A stretch of 64,000 nt of DNA from Gimesia sp. (GTDB lineage: Bacteria; Planctomycetota; Planctomycetia; Planctomycetales; Planctomycetaceae): the NCBI GenBank assembly GCA_002706765.1, contig PAJV01000049.1, positions 62,001 to 126,000 of the forward strand, read 5' to 3'. The notes under the pieces are model-generated. The model ran no database searches and was not told the DNA's origin. It worked only from the letters and a program-made list of their open reading frames with translations. Below, one piece after another: positions 33,640 to 44,800 of the stretch. Both the position numbers and the translations under genes were made by a program. The first letter of the stretch is position 1. Each line of letters starts with the position of its first letter.

Positions 33640-36600
33640 ATGCGTTCGGTTTCGAAGAGACGTCTGTTCTGTCTGGCCACAGGCTGTTTATCACTCCTGC
33701 TGTTGGTAAGCGGGGGTTATTTTTCACCGGCTACTGCACAGAAGCCATTGGCTGATGAAGGTGATCTGGCCAAGCGTCTCAAGCGTATTCCCGCGACGTC
33801 GCCGGAAGACAGTCTGAAAGGATTCGAACTGGAACGAGGATTCAAGCTGGAACTGGTTGCTGCGGAACCAGATGTGATGGATCCCGTCGATGCCTGTTTT
33901 GATGAAAACGGTCAGATGTTTGTGGCAGAGATGCGCGGCTACCCGTATCTTCCAGAACAGCGTCCCGATTATATTCCCGGCCCCGTTCGCAAAAATGCCG
34001 GCGTGATTCGCCTGTTAAAAGATACGACCGGCGATGGCAAAATGGATCAGAGTTTTGTCTTTGCCGATACGATTACCTGGCCGACTTCGGTCTGTTGTTA
34101 TGATGGCGGCGTGTATGTGATTGCCCCTCCGAATATCTATTATTTCAAAGATACGGACGGAGATCACAAAGCGGATATCCGCGAGACCGTCTTTACTGGC
34201 CTGAAGACAAATAATGTGCAGGGACTGGCAAATAATCTGAAATGGAGCCTGGATAACCACATTTATTTTGCGGGGGGTACCAATGGTGGTTCGATTCTCA
34301 AAGACGGCAAAGAAGTAATTCCTAACGGTCGCCGCGATCTGAAACTGAACCCGAAAACCCGGGAACTGGAGCCTGTTTCTGGTGGTTCGCAGTTCGGACA
34401 CTCGATGGATGACTGGGGCAATCGATTTGTCTGCAGCAACAGCAATCATATTCAACACGTGGTCTATCCCAGTCATTATCTGAAGCGAAATGAATATCTG
34501 GCGGTTCCCGGAGTTCTGCGAACGGCGGCACGGAAGGGAGCGGCCGCGCCTGTGTATCGCCGGAGCCCACCCGAACCGTACCGTGTTGTTCGTACGGCGC
34601 GACGGGCAGCCGATCCCGATTTTCGAAAACGACTTTCCCCCACCGAACTGGTCGCCACTGGTTTCTTTACCTCGGCAACCGGTGTCACCATTTATCGGGG
34701 TAGTGCCTATCCTGAAGAATATCAGGGGAATGCGTTTATCGGGGATGTGGGAGGAAACCTGATTCATCGCAAGACGATGGATGAGAATGGGGCTACCTAT
34801 GTGGCAACCCGCGCGGACGAGCAGACCGAATTCATCACTTCCGACGATAACTGGTTTCGTCCCGTCAACTTTGTGAATGCCCCCGATGGCACACTCTGGG
34901 TGCTGGACATGTATCGTGAAACGATCGAACATCCGTTTTCGATTCCCGAAGATATCAAGCGCCATCTGGATCTCGAAAGTGGACATGATCGCGGACGGAT
35001 TTACCGTCTGGTTCATCCGGAGGGAACCTCGTTTGAGGTACAGAAACTGGGCAAAATGCCAGTCGAACAACTGGTGCAGCAACTGGAATCCCCCAATGCC
35101 TGGAACAGGGAAACGGCACAGCGGCTGATCTGGGAACGACAGGATCAGACTGCCGTTCCTTACCTTGAGAAGCTGTTCGAAACATCAAAACAGCCACTGG
35201 CACGTCTGCACGCCTTGTGGACCCTGGACGGGTTAAACGCTTTGAATGCAGATCTGCTGTTAAAAGCTTTGAAAGATCCCAAAGCCGGGATACGGGAGCA
35301 CGCGATTCGTCTGGCAGAAAAACAGGCACAGGAGAGTCCTGAACTCTCGAAAGCCGTTCTGTCGCTGACGTCTGATCCCGAGTATCGAGTCCAGCTGCAA
35401 CTGGCGTTCTCACTCGGTGAATTTGATAACCAGGCGGCAATCACCGGCCTGACCAAACTGGTCGACTCTCCCCATTATGATGGAGACATGCAGGTGGCCG
35501 TCCTGACCTCTTCTGCTCAGATTGCCGGTCCGCTGGCGGTGAACTTCCTCAGGGCAGCAGGAGGAAAGCTGTCAGGCAGCAAGCGTTCCCTGGTGATTGA
35601 ACTGTTACGGATCTCCGGGGCGAAAAAAGATACATCAGATGCCTTGGCCGTGTTGGAATTTGTCTCTGATGACTCTGTATCGCTGGGAGAAAAGCAACTG
35701 GTACTGGGCGCATTAGGCGAAGGCCTGGGTCGCCGTGGTGCCTCACTGGCCACGCTGCTGAAAGATGCGAATCTGGACCCTGCTGTCAAACAGCGTTTTG
35801 ATAAAACCATTGCCGATGCGGTTGAGATGGTCACTGAGGAAGAGAAACCGGTCGCCGAGAGGGTCGCCGCCATTCGCCTGCTTGGTTTCTTCGATTTCAG
35901 TGTTTCTGGAGACGTGCTGGCTGAGGTGTTGAATCCCCGGTCGTCACCGAAAATTCAACTTGCTGCAGTCGAAGCGTTATCGCGGATGGACCACCCGGAT
36001 GTCAGCGGGGCGCTGCTGGAAAACTGGTCTGCATTCAGTCCGGCTGTTCGAGCCGATGTCGTTGATGCCATGCTGGGATCGTCCGCGCGGATTGACCGGC
36101 TGCTGAAGGCGATCCAGGATAAGCAGGTCAAGCTGAATGAGCTCTCACGGGACAAAAAAGATCTGCTGACGAATCATCCGGACAAGGGGATTCGCCAGCG
36201 GGCCCAGAAGGTGGTGGGAAGCGAAGTCAACAGCGATCGTGCCAAGATCGTCCGCAGTTATGAAACCGCTCTGGAGCTGAAAGGAGACGTTTCCAACGGG
36301 AAGCAGGTCTATATGAAGAATTGTGCTGCCTGTCACAAGGTGGGAGACCAGGGACATAACGTCGGTCCCAACCTGGCGACGACGAAAAACAAGTCTGATA
36401 ACGACCTGTTGATTGCGATCCTCGATCCGAGTCGTGAGGCACAGTCGAACTACAATGCCTACACGATTGTGACGGAGCAGGGGAAGTTGTACACAGGCAT
36501 CATTGCCGCTGAAACAGCGACCAGCTACACCATTCGCCGTGCCGAAGGCAAGGAAGACATCATCTTAAGGAACAACATTGATACGCTGCTGTCCAATGGA

Positions 36601-36702
36601 GTTTCTCTGATGCCCAATGGTCTGGAAAAAGAGATCAGCCCACAGCAGATGGCTGACCTGCTGGAATTCATCAAAACTCTGGAAGCGCCTCCGGAAAAGT
36701 AG
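33640..36702 (+). CDS. PVC-type membrane-bound dehydrogenase with HEAT-like repeats and C-terminal haem domain
   Basis: 1020 residues from the ATG at 33640, which has AGAGAAAG seven bases upstream and is followed by a signal peptide ([20 protein letters not shown]); an in-frame ATG at 33607 is possible. Residues about 45-470 are a beta-propeller of the glucose/sorbosone dehydrogenase type (PVC membrane-bound dehydrogenase family): [33 protein letters not shown]. Residues about 480-860 are HEAT-like helical repeats. The C-terminal domain has the haem motif CAACH (Cys at 895) and the PVC haem-binding family pattern. The order propeller-HEAT-cytochrome is typical of planctomycetes. It is probably a periplasmic oxidoreductase of sugars or polyols. 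A terminator follows at once. Confidence 0.9.
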   Translation: MRSVSKRRLFCLATGCLSLLLLVSGGYFSPATAQKPLADEGDLAKRLKRIPATSPEDSLKGFELERGFKLELVAAEPDVMDPVDACFDENGQMFVAEMRGYPYLPEQRPDYIPGPVRKNAGVIRLLKDTTGDGKMDQSFVFADTITWPTSVCCYDGGVYVIAPPNIYYFKDTDGDHKADIRETVFTGLKTNNVQGLANNLKWSLDNHIYFAGGTNGGSILKDGKEVIPNGRRDLKLNPKTRELEPVSGGSQFGHSMDDWGNRFVCSNSNHIQHVVYPSHYLKRNEYLAVPGVLRTAARKGAAAPVYRRSPPEPYRVVRTARRAADPDFRKRLSPTELVATGFFTSATGVTIYRGSAYPEEYQGNAFIGDVGGNLIHRKTMDENGATYVATRADEQTEFITSDDNWFRPVNFVNAPDGTLWVLDMYRETIEHPFSIPEDIKRHLDLESGHDRGRIYRLVHPEGTSFEVQKLGKMPVEQLVQQLESPNAWNRETAQRLIWERQDQTAVPYLEKLFETSKQPLARLHALWTLDGLNALNADLLLKALKDPKAGIREHAIRLAEKQAQESPELSKAVLSLTSDPEYRVQLQLAFSLGEFDNQAAITGLTKLVDSPHYDGDMQVAVLTSSAQIAGPLAVNFLRAAGGKLSGSKRSLVIELLRISGAKKDTSDALAVLEFVSDDSVSLGEKQLVLGALGEGLGRRGASLATLLKDANLDPAVKQRFDKTIADAVEMVTEEEKPVAERVAAIRLLGFFDFSVSGDVLAEVLNPRSSPKIQLAAVEALSRMDHPDVSGALLENWSAFSPAVRADVVDAMLGSSARIDRLLKAIQDKQVKLNELSRDKKDLLTNHPDKGIRQRAQKVVGSEVNSDRAKIVRSYETALELKGDVSNGKQVYMKNCAACHKVGDQGHNVGPNLATTKNKSDNDLLIAILDPSREAQSNYNAYTIVTEQGKLYTGIIAAETATSYTIRRAEGKEDIILRNNIDTLLSNGVSLMPNGLEKEISPQQMADLLEFIKTLEAPPEK

Positions 36703-36717
36703 GCTCTCGCCTGAAAT

Positions 36718-36758
36718 AAAAAACAGCCCTGTCAGTATCTCGCCGACAGGGCTGTTTT
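36718..36758. terminator. Bidirectional terminator
   Basis: AACAGCCCTGTC pairs with GACAGGGCTGTT around an 11-base loop (36734-36744), flanked by an A-run on the left and TTTT on the right. It lies between the convergent dehydrogenase gene and the outer-membrane protein gene and can serve both. Confidence 0.9.
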
Positions 36759-36799
36759 CGTTGCTTGCTATTTTTTCGTTTGAAATTTCCGGGGCTGGA

Positions 36800-38035
36800 T
36801 TACCAGTCCATTCCCAGTGTGATCGATCCACCGAGCAGGCTCAGGTCACCCGATTCGCTGGCAGCTGATCCGGCACCACTCCACCACATGCCATCCCAGG
36901 CGGCTCGTACCCAGACCAGGGCTCCGGTCTGCAGCACAAAATCTGCCTGCATACCGATTTGGACTTCTGTAATACTTAATGATTTCTTGGAAGTAGTCTG
37001 CGCGGTGGCAGCGATGGGACCTGGTGTCTGGTCTTCAGCAGCGTACTTGGAATTACCCCAGAGTGCGGCATATTTTGCACTGGTGATAAAAGACAGGCTG
37101 GAAGTGCCTTTGGTGCGACGGTCGAACAATCCCAGGGGACGGCGTGCTTCACCAAACACAACGATACCATTACCGTCGAACCGGTGTCCGGCGTTGGATG
37201 AGACAGCAGCACCACTGGCGGTACCAACGGCACTGTATTGCTGGCTCACAGAAGCGTGACGGTAACCACCGCCGAACGTCGTCTGCCAGCGTTCAAAATT
37301 CAGTTCCTGGCTCAAATCCACATCAATGGTATAGAGCTTGATGTTGCTGGATGTCTGGATGAAATCGCCTGCCTGACCACCAGCGGCGATACCCCCGGTG
37401 GCGGTTTTGGTGGGCATGCCATTGAAAAAGATGAAGTTTTCTCCCGCAGTGGCACCGTTAGAGGAGTCATCTTCAAACTGGAACCAGCGAACTTGCGCAC
37501 TGAGTCCTTCGTTATCAATCACGCCCAGGTTAATGCGGGGTGCAGACTGATAGTTGTAAGGAAAATCATTGGAAGTGGTGACCGTATTTGGGCCTGTCTG
37601 ATCTTCAGTCAGAAATGCGGTGTCTGTATCAAATCCCGGTTTGACAAACACTGCTGCAGCACCGGCAACCAGTCCCAGCCGTTGATAGGTGGTGTCTTCC
37701 AGGTACGGATCTTCGACCCAGTCGCCCTGGGGATATTCTTCGAAAGGACCATAGTATTCTCCACCACCGACACCGCCGCCGTAATATTCGGTTGACGTGT
37801 ACTGCCCGCCCTCTGGCATGGCAATCGGGGAGATATCTGATGTTCGCGGAGAAGACGGCGCGAAAGAGACGGCGTCGACTGCAGGCCCATCATAGTCCGA
37901 AGTATTTGAAATTCTGAAGACCCCTTCAGATTCATTTGATGGTTCGACTGGGAAATCTGACTGAGAATAAAGTATCTGCGTTGAAAAACAGCAGATTCCC
38001 GCAATCATCAAGCCAACGAATCCGTTCGTTCTCAT
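36800..38035 (-). CDS. Probable outer-membrane beta-barrel protein
   Basis: 411 residues. Signal peptide at about 1-25 (FVGLMIAGICCFSTQILYSQ). Residues 26-130 are a Ser/Pro/Gly/Tyr-rich region (GQYTSTEYYGGGVGGGEYYG). From about 130 to the end there are alternating amphipathic strands such as APRINLGVIDNEGLSAQVRWF and WQTTFGGGYRHASVSQQYS, and the last residue is Trp in LLGGSITLGMDW, as is usual for barrels inserted by the BAM machinery. It resembles the planctomycete barrel porin families (BBP7/Lpg1974-like), but the exact family is uncertain. GGAGAG precedes the ATG. It is oriented away from the giant gene with an 840-base spacer. Confidence 0.7.
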   Translation of the reverse strand: MRTNGFVGLMIAGICCFSTQILYSQSDFPVEPSNESEGVFRISNTSDYDGPAVDAVSFAPSSPRTSDISPIAMPEGGQYTSTEYYGGGVGGGEYYGPFEEYPQGDWVEDPYLEDTTYQRLGLVAGAAAVFVKPGFDTDTAFLTEDQTGPNTVTTSNDFPYNYQSAPRINLGVIDNEGLSAQVRWFQFEDDSSNGATAGENFIFFNGMPTKTATGGIAAGGQAGDFIQTSSNIKLYTIDVDLSQELNFERWQTTFGGGYRHASVSQQYSAVGTASGAAVSSNAGHRFDGNGIVVFGEARRPLGLFDRRTKGTSSLSFITSAKYAALWGNSKYAAEDQTPGPIAATAQTTSKKSLSITEVQIGMQADFVLQTGALVWVRAAWDGMWWSGAGSAASESGDLSLLGGSITLGMDW

Positions 38036-38875
38036 AGCTTAATCTCTCCATTTCGATCCAGGTAGAATCTCACTAATTCAGCCGACCGAAAGATGCTAAT
38101 TAAAAACTAACCTCTCCGACAAAGCACAATTTGTGATCTCAGAGCTTTTTTTGTCCATAAGTACAGAGGCCGCGGGGGTTCTGTAGATAACCCGCTGTCA
38201 TAATTGATCGGCTTGCTTCGACCACAAAGACCATTAAAAACGGTATATCTTGAAAAAACAGTACGAGATTTCGCCGGAAAAGATTCAAACGTATAGTGGG
38301 ATTCGTGGCCAAAATCAGTGAATTTTGAAGGGAATCCTGTACAGACAGGATCCTAAGTATAGAAAAATATTATAGTTATGATTACAAAAAAATATTGGGA
38401 AATGCTGCAGAGAGAAAGTCAATCATCGTTAGTTTTCAGAATGCCATTCGTCAGTTAAGTGAGAATTTCGGGTTGCCCCGGGAAAGAGCACCAGTTTCCG
38501 TCAGGGCAACGACCGTCAGGAAATTATCGTGAACGGAATTCTCAAAGGGCTTGCATGATTGTTATAAGTGGAATATCACCAGTTATAATTTACCTATTTT
38601 GTGCAATTTTCTTTGACATCGGTTCAGACGGGTTTTTAGCATCAAAGGCTGGAATTCTGTAGACAGTCAGGTTTTACATGGTCGCTGCAGGTATACGAAT
38701 GTTTTGATTGTGTGTGCCTCCGCCAGAATTCATTGAGCTGAATCAATCAATTGACAACTAACAATACAACAGATTGGCATTGAAGTTTGTTCTGAAATGT
38801 GCGAAGCGGGGTGTGAATTCCTGCTCGATTTTCAGTAAAATGCCATGGCAAATTAGAGTTTATGGGAGACAGCAG
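38036..38875. other. Intergenic region upstream of the giant gene, 840 bp
   Basis: AT-rich divergent spacer. It contains a TATAAT at 38584-38589 without a good -35, a TTGACA at 38751-38756 without a good -10, and a 7-bp hairpin ATCCTGT/ACAGGAT at 38334-38351. A 67-codon open frame (38459-38662) has no support. The region probably holds long regulatory sequences for the giant gene, but I can name none. Confidence 0.4.
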
Positions 38876-41800
38876 ATGTTACTGACATCTTGGGTTGAGT
38901 CGATGCGAGTTGCGTTCGAAAAAAGCCGCAAGGCAACTTTAAATCCTCGTCGCAGACTTCAGCTTAGAAGTGTTCCTTCCTCCGTCCGCCAGAAGGTTCA
39001 ACGCCGCATCGCCATCGAGCAACTCGAAGATCGAACTCTTCTGACGTCGCTCATTATCAATCAGATCACGGCCGGTTTGGGTATGACGATTGATAATTCA
39101 GTATTGGATCCGGATGCCGACGGCGTCTCCAATTATGAATCGATCATCTTTGAAGACCTGACCATTGATGCGAGTTCAGGAGCTTCCGTTTCGATTGATC
39201 TCGACAATCTGACTTTCAACGATCCTTTTTCGATTCTGTTTGATAATGTCTCTGTCAACGCTGCCGCGGGGACAGGTATTGATATTGAATTGTCGAATCT
39301 GCTGGTGGACACGATCGCGATTGACAGTTCCACGATTACGGGTGGTATCGGAAATGCTTTCAACGTTGACCTGACCAATGTCATTCTCAATGAATTCAAT
39401 ATCGTCGATTCGACGCTTACCGGACAGTCCGGTGCAGGTATGACCGTGGCGATGAGCAATTCGACCATCGAAGAAACGTCGATCAGACGTTCTTCCATTG
39501 ATGGCGTCTCGATTGATGTAACCAACGGTTCTACACTCCGACACACGACCCTGGCGGATAACACGATTGCCGGAAGTTCGGGTAATGACGGTGTGAGCGT
39601 CAACATCGTCGACTCAATTGCAGAAGAACTGCGGTTGACCAACAACAACAGCATCGAAGGGGTAAGCATCTCCGTCGATGATACAGCCGCCGGCGGCGCT
39701 GCGCTGCTGACCGAGTTGTTCATACATTCGAATATCATTACCGGAAATACGACTGGTGCCGGTATCAGCCTTGATTTGACCAATGTCGATCAGTTTGTCT
39801 CAATTACCGGCAACTCAATTACCTCCAACAGCGGACACGGGATCGTCTTCGATCAGACGGACGGCGACTTAAGTGGTGACGTTTCCGATAACATCATTGC
39901 CAACAACACCGGACACGGTATCTTCTTCACACCGTCAACAACCAATCCCACACCAACCGACGCAGCACCAGGCGTGCCCGCCTATGATGGTGTTCCCGGT
40001 TCCACAGACAAAATTGATTTCGCTGCACCAAGGAACGAAGTCCAGTTAATCTCTTTTGCAGGCATTCCCACCGGGGGGGACTTCACGATCTCCTATACGG
40101 GAGGGAACGGTGTTACTCAGACGACGGCTGGAATTCTGGCGACTGCGACCGCTTCACAGGTCAAAGCAGCTATGGTTGCCGCTTTCGGTGAAATAGGTGT
40201 TGGCGACATTCTGGTCAATGGTAACTTCCAGGACGGCTATGAAATTGAATTTGTCAATGCCGCAGGTGGCGTCAACATAAATCCGCTGACCGTGGATGTC
40301 AGTGGGTTCAACAGCACTCCCGCCGGTGTGACGATTACTCAAAATACCTCCGGGAATCAAAATGAAATCCAACACCTGGAAGTCACAGGTACTCCCTCAT
40401 TTGGCTATTTTACCCTGAACTTTTTAGGTCAATCTCTAGATTTATCCTACACGGAACTGAATGCGACTGACCTTACGACTCGTTTAAACCAATTGGCCAA
40501 CATCTATATTGATCCCACGGGCAGCAACCCATTTACAGGCAGTCCTGTAGTGGTTACTGCAGTTGCTGGCGGATTCGATATCGAATTTACAGGGACCATG
40601 CATGATTTGAATGTCCCACCAGTTTCTATCGATGCGGTCGGATTAAATCTGTTTGTGAATGTCGAATTAGGCCCAGTTGGTCCCAATCCTAATAAACCAG
40701 CTCCACAGATTTTGACATTCGTCAGTATCGATGAAACGGGAACATCTACTTTAGAAATCCCGACGAGTGGTACTTTTACTCTGAACTATCAGGGAGAAAC
40801 CACCGGATTGATCACCATAGATCCAGATCCTTTAATTACTGCAGCTAATATTGAAGCTGCATTAGAAGCGCTTACCTCCGCCACTTCGAAGACAGGTGTA
40901 GAAGGTGACTTCTTTGTTACGGGTGATTTTGCTAACGGATTTGTAGTTGATTACAATGAGTACCAGCATCTGTCCATGCTCGGTGCTAATAATCCGACTT
41001 TCGGGACATGGGAATTAACTTTTCTAGGGGTAACTCAGCAGTTCAGTTATACCGTTGCGATTCCAACCACCGGCAATGCAGCTACCATAGCAGCTGCATT
41101 GAACTCAATTGCTAATACTCAGGGTTACGGTGGTTCTCCAGTAAATGTCACTCCCAGCGGCAATGGGTATGATATCATTTTTTCGGATTCAGGCTCACTG
41201 GCAAATGTTGATGTTCCCCAGGTAAGCATCAATGCTGATGCTCTCAAATTTAATGTTGTGATTAGCAATACGGTCCAGGGGGACGGTGATACAAACGAAG
41301 AACAGACACTCGATTTTGAAAATGCACAAGGAGCATTTCCATTCAATATTGCTGCGAATGGATCTTTAACTAATAACCCTGCAGGTGCAGCATTTACTAT
41401 TACGTTCCAGGGAGAAACCACCCAGGGCATTACGATCAGTTCCAATCCCACTACTATGGCGGCAAACATTGATGCCGCTCTGGAAGCATTGGCGATTTCG
41501 ACAGGGCCAAATGACTTTCTTGTTACAGGAAATTATACCAATGGTTTTGTGATTGAATTTCAGGGCGACTTAGCGGAATTGAATATCCCCTTATTGGTGG
41601 CGAATGTGTTTGATCTGGACATTGTGCCGTCCACACAGGTAGGAGATTTTGACCTCACAACAATTAATCCTATTCTGGGGGATGTGACACCCTTGACGAC
41701 CGATGTGCAGAACATTGTAACCGGCAATACTCAGGAGGGGATTGGTTTCAATGAAATTCAACACGTTGATATACCTAATCCAGCAGGCGGCGGAACCTAT

Positions 41801-44800
41801 ACACTGGATTTCGGTGCGAGTACAAACGGGCCCGTCATCCTTGACTATGATGCAACTACAGCTGAAATTCAGGCTGCTTTAGAGAGCCTGGACACCATCG
41901 GTGTCGGGAATGTCAGAGTGACTGGGGGGGGCTTCAATGTTACTGGAGGTTTTGATGTCGAATTTATTGGTGATTTTAGAGCAGTTTCACCCGGTAACTT
42001 AATAACTATTGATGATAGTGGCATTTTGATTGTTGTCCCGACGGTGACGACTGTATCAGAAGGAACGACGATTAACGAAGTGCAGGAAATCAATGTCAAC
42101 GGAACTCCGACAGCCGGTGATTTCACATTGACTTTTGATGGTGCCATAACCGGCCCAATTGCCTATAACGCAGATGCGGCTGCCATTCTCGCAGCTTTGG
42201 TAGCTTTGCCGAATCTGAACGCGGGCGATGTGATGGTTCGCGGCGATGCGTTAACCGGCTTTGAAATTGAATACACGGGCATTCTGGCAACGATCAATAC
42301 ACCTCAGGTCCTTGTTGATGGTACCAATCTGACGGGCGCCCTGCTGACGGTCAAAACAACGACCGTGGGTGGGTATCTGCGGGGAATCAGGGGCAACACG
42401 ATTACCGGAAACACGGGAGCCGGTATCGAGATCGACCTCGAGATGTATACTTCGTTTTATGGTGACATCTCAGGAAATACGATCAGCTCGAATAATGCGG
42501 TTGGTATCAACCTGGTTGCAGCTGACCCCACATCGCTGTGGAGTGTTGATTTCAGCCTGAACGTGGATGGAAACACCATGGATGATAACAGTGGTGCTGG
42601 TGTGGCCGTTGCCATGCAGGACACCGCCACGGGCGATGTCAGCATTACCGGAAATACCATTACCAGTTCCAATAATGATAACAATGCCTCTACACCTTAT
42701 GCAGGGGACGCCATCTATATCGACCTGTTTGGTACCGATGTCAGCTTTGAAGCATTCAACCAGCTGCGAGACCTGACCATTGATGGTAACTATCTTGGTA
42801 CCGATGCCGCTAATACCGCCGGTCAGGGGAATGCCGGTCACGGTGTGGGGATTCATATTGAAGAATCAACGATAATCGACCGCACCCAGATTTCCCATAA
42901 CGTGATTGCCAATAACATCGGCGATGGTGTGAATTTCCATCGTGAAGATGATGCCCGCGTGGGACGTGATATTGTCGATCCTATCGTGGGTGAAGAACGG
43001 GCTGTTCTGATTTACGAAAATATCATCACGACCAACAGTGATGGTATCGAGATTCTGGCCCAGAACGGTAATCTAACTACATCCGACTTTGAAATTAAAG
43101 ATAATACTATTTCAACTAACAGTCGGGACGGCATTTTTCTGCATGCCGAAGCGGACGCCACAATGCTGGTCGATATCATTAACAATCAACTCACTTTGAA
43201 TGGCTTTAATGGTATCGAATCTACTACTCGTAGTACCAGCTATGATGGAACTGACCGCCGTGATGTAGCTGGTACCTGGGTACAGAATAATATCAGCAAT
43301 AACTCTCGCCATGGTGTCCTGATAACCGGCCGCCTGGGAAATCGCGACATGCTGTTTATTGGTCTGGACGGTGTAGATCCCGTGACTGGAGCAGATCGTG
43401 GTAATCTAATTGAGGCGAATGGACGGGATGGTATCCAGATCTCCGCACTACTGGACCCGGTAGATGGTCGTGTGAAAATTGCCAATAACTCGATTCTGGC
43501 TAACTCAACAGGAGGGATAGATCTTTCCGGGGGGAGCTATACATTTGCCGGAAGCGGTCTGTTTTCTTCGATTGATAACAACCTGATCGCGTTTAACGAC
43601 GGAAAAGGGATCGATATCAACTCGAATGGGCAGACATCGTTCATCCGGGGGAATACGATTACAGAAAACACGTCAGACGGACTGGAAATCTTAAGTGCGA
43701 ATATTATTACCGTAACGGAAGATGGTGTGACCAGAACCATTCCTCGATTTGATGCTGTCACTTCAGTTACTGCGATTGGGAACTTTATTGATAACAATGG
43801 TGGCCGTGGGGTGGACCTGCAGACGGAAGAGCGGGCAAATTCGGATGTCATTTTTGGAGATGGAACCGAAGCCGGGGCAAACCACATTGTGTCTAACGGC
43901 CTGGAAGGTTTCTATGTTGTGACAACTGCCTCACGAGGACAGGATCAGGATGCCGACAGCACCGATGCTCTTGATGCGACCGGGAATGTCACTACATCAG
44001 ATGCAGATATGGTGCTTCAGATTGACAGAAACTACATTCAGGACAATGGCGTCAGCAGCAATTTTACCACTACTGGTCTGATCTTAAGAATCGGGACAAT
44101 GGCTTCTCAGTATGACTACTGGGGACAGACTCCCGGTTCGCGGGTGAGTGTCGGTGCTGAGGGGAGTGGTGATGAAGCGAATGGTCGTTCGAATGTTTCT
44201 GTGACCAACAATGAATTCGAGGGTAACTATGGCGAAGACTTCTATGTTGAATCGTTCACATCGACCGTTGATCCTCCGATTACACAAGATAACTGGGACA
44301 GTGGTGCCACTCCTGCCTTCCGGGTTTTAAGTCCCTACCGACGTGATCCACTCGCGAAACTGAACCTCGTATTCGAGGAAAATACCGGTAACGGTATCAA
44401 CGTGGTCAACTTGGGAGCCTATTATGATACCGACGAGCCGGAGTTTAAATCGCGAGTGGCGAATGGAACCGCTCCGCCTAATCCCGATGGACCATTTCCT
44501 ACCACTTCTTCAGATAGAAGGCGAAATGCTCAACGTGTGGCGTCGCGAACCAATTTAAATCCATCGTCCGGACCTAACTTGGGACCGCTCACGGGAGGTG
44601 TTCTTGATGCAAGGATCGATTTCCCAGGGGAACCTATTATAGTTACTACCGATGCTCCACATAATTTAATCAGCGGTGTAACAGTTGAAATTACTGGTGC
44701 TTATACAGATGAAGTTGGGTTTTATAACAACAGCTTGAGTGCATTAAATGGGGTATTTACTATTACGGTAGTCAGTACTACCAGTTTTGTGTTGAACAGC

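Noticed and set aside
34015-35082. A long open frame (355 codons) on the minus strand inside the PVC dehydrogenase gene
   Set aside because: It lies fully antisense to a well supported gene, its product has no recognisable domain and its composition mirrors the codon bias of the plus-strand gene.
38459-38662. A 67-codon frame in front of the giant gene
   Set aside because: No ribosome-binding site, no recognisable product and codon use unlike the neighbours; treated as part of the intergenic region.
39133-39783. A 216-codon minus-strand frame within the giant gene
   Set aside because: No domain, no ribosome site, and fully covered by the beta-helix coding sequence on the other strand.
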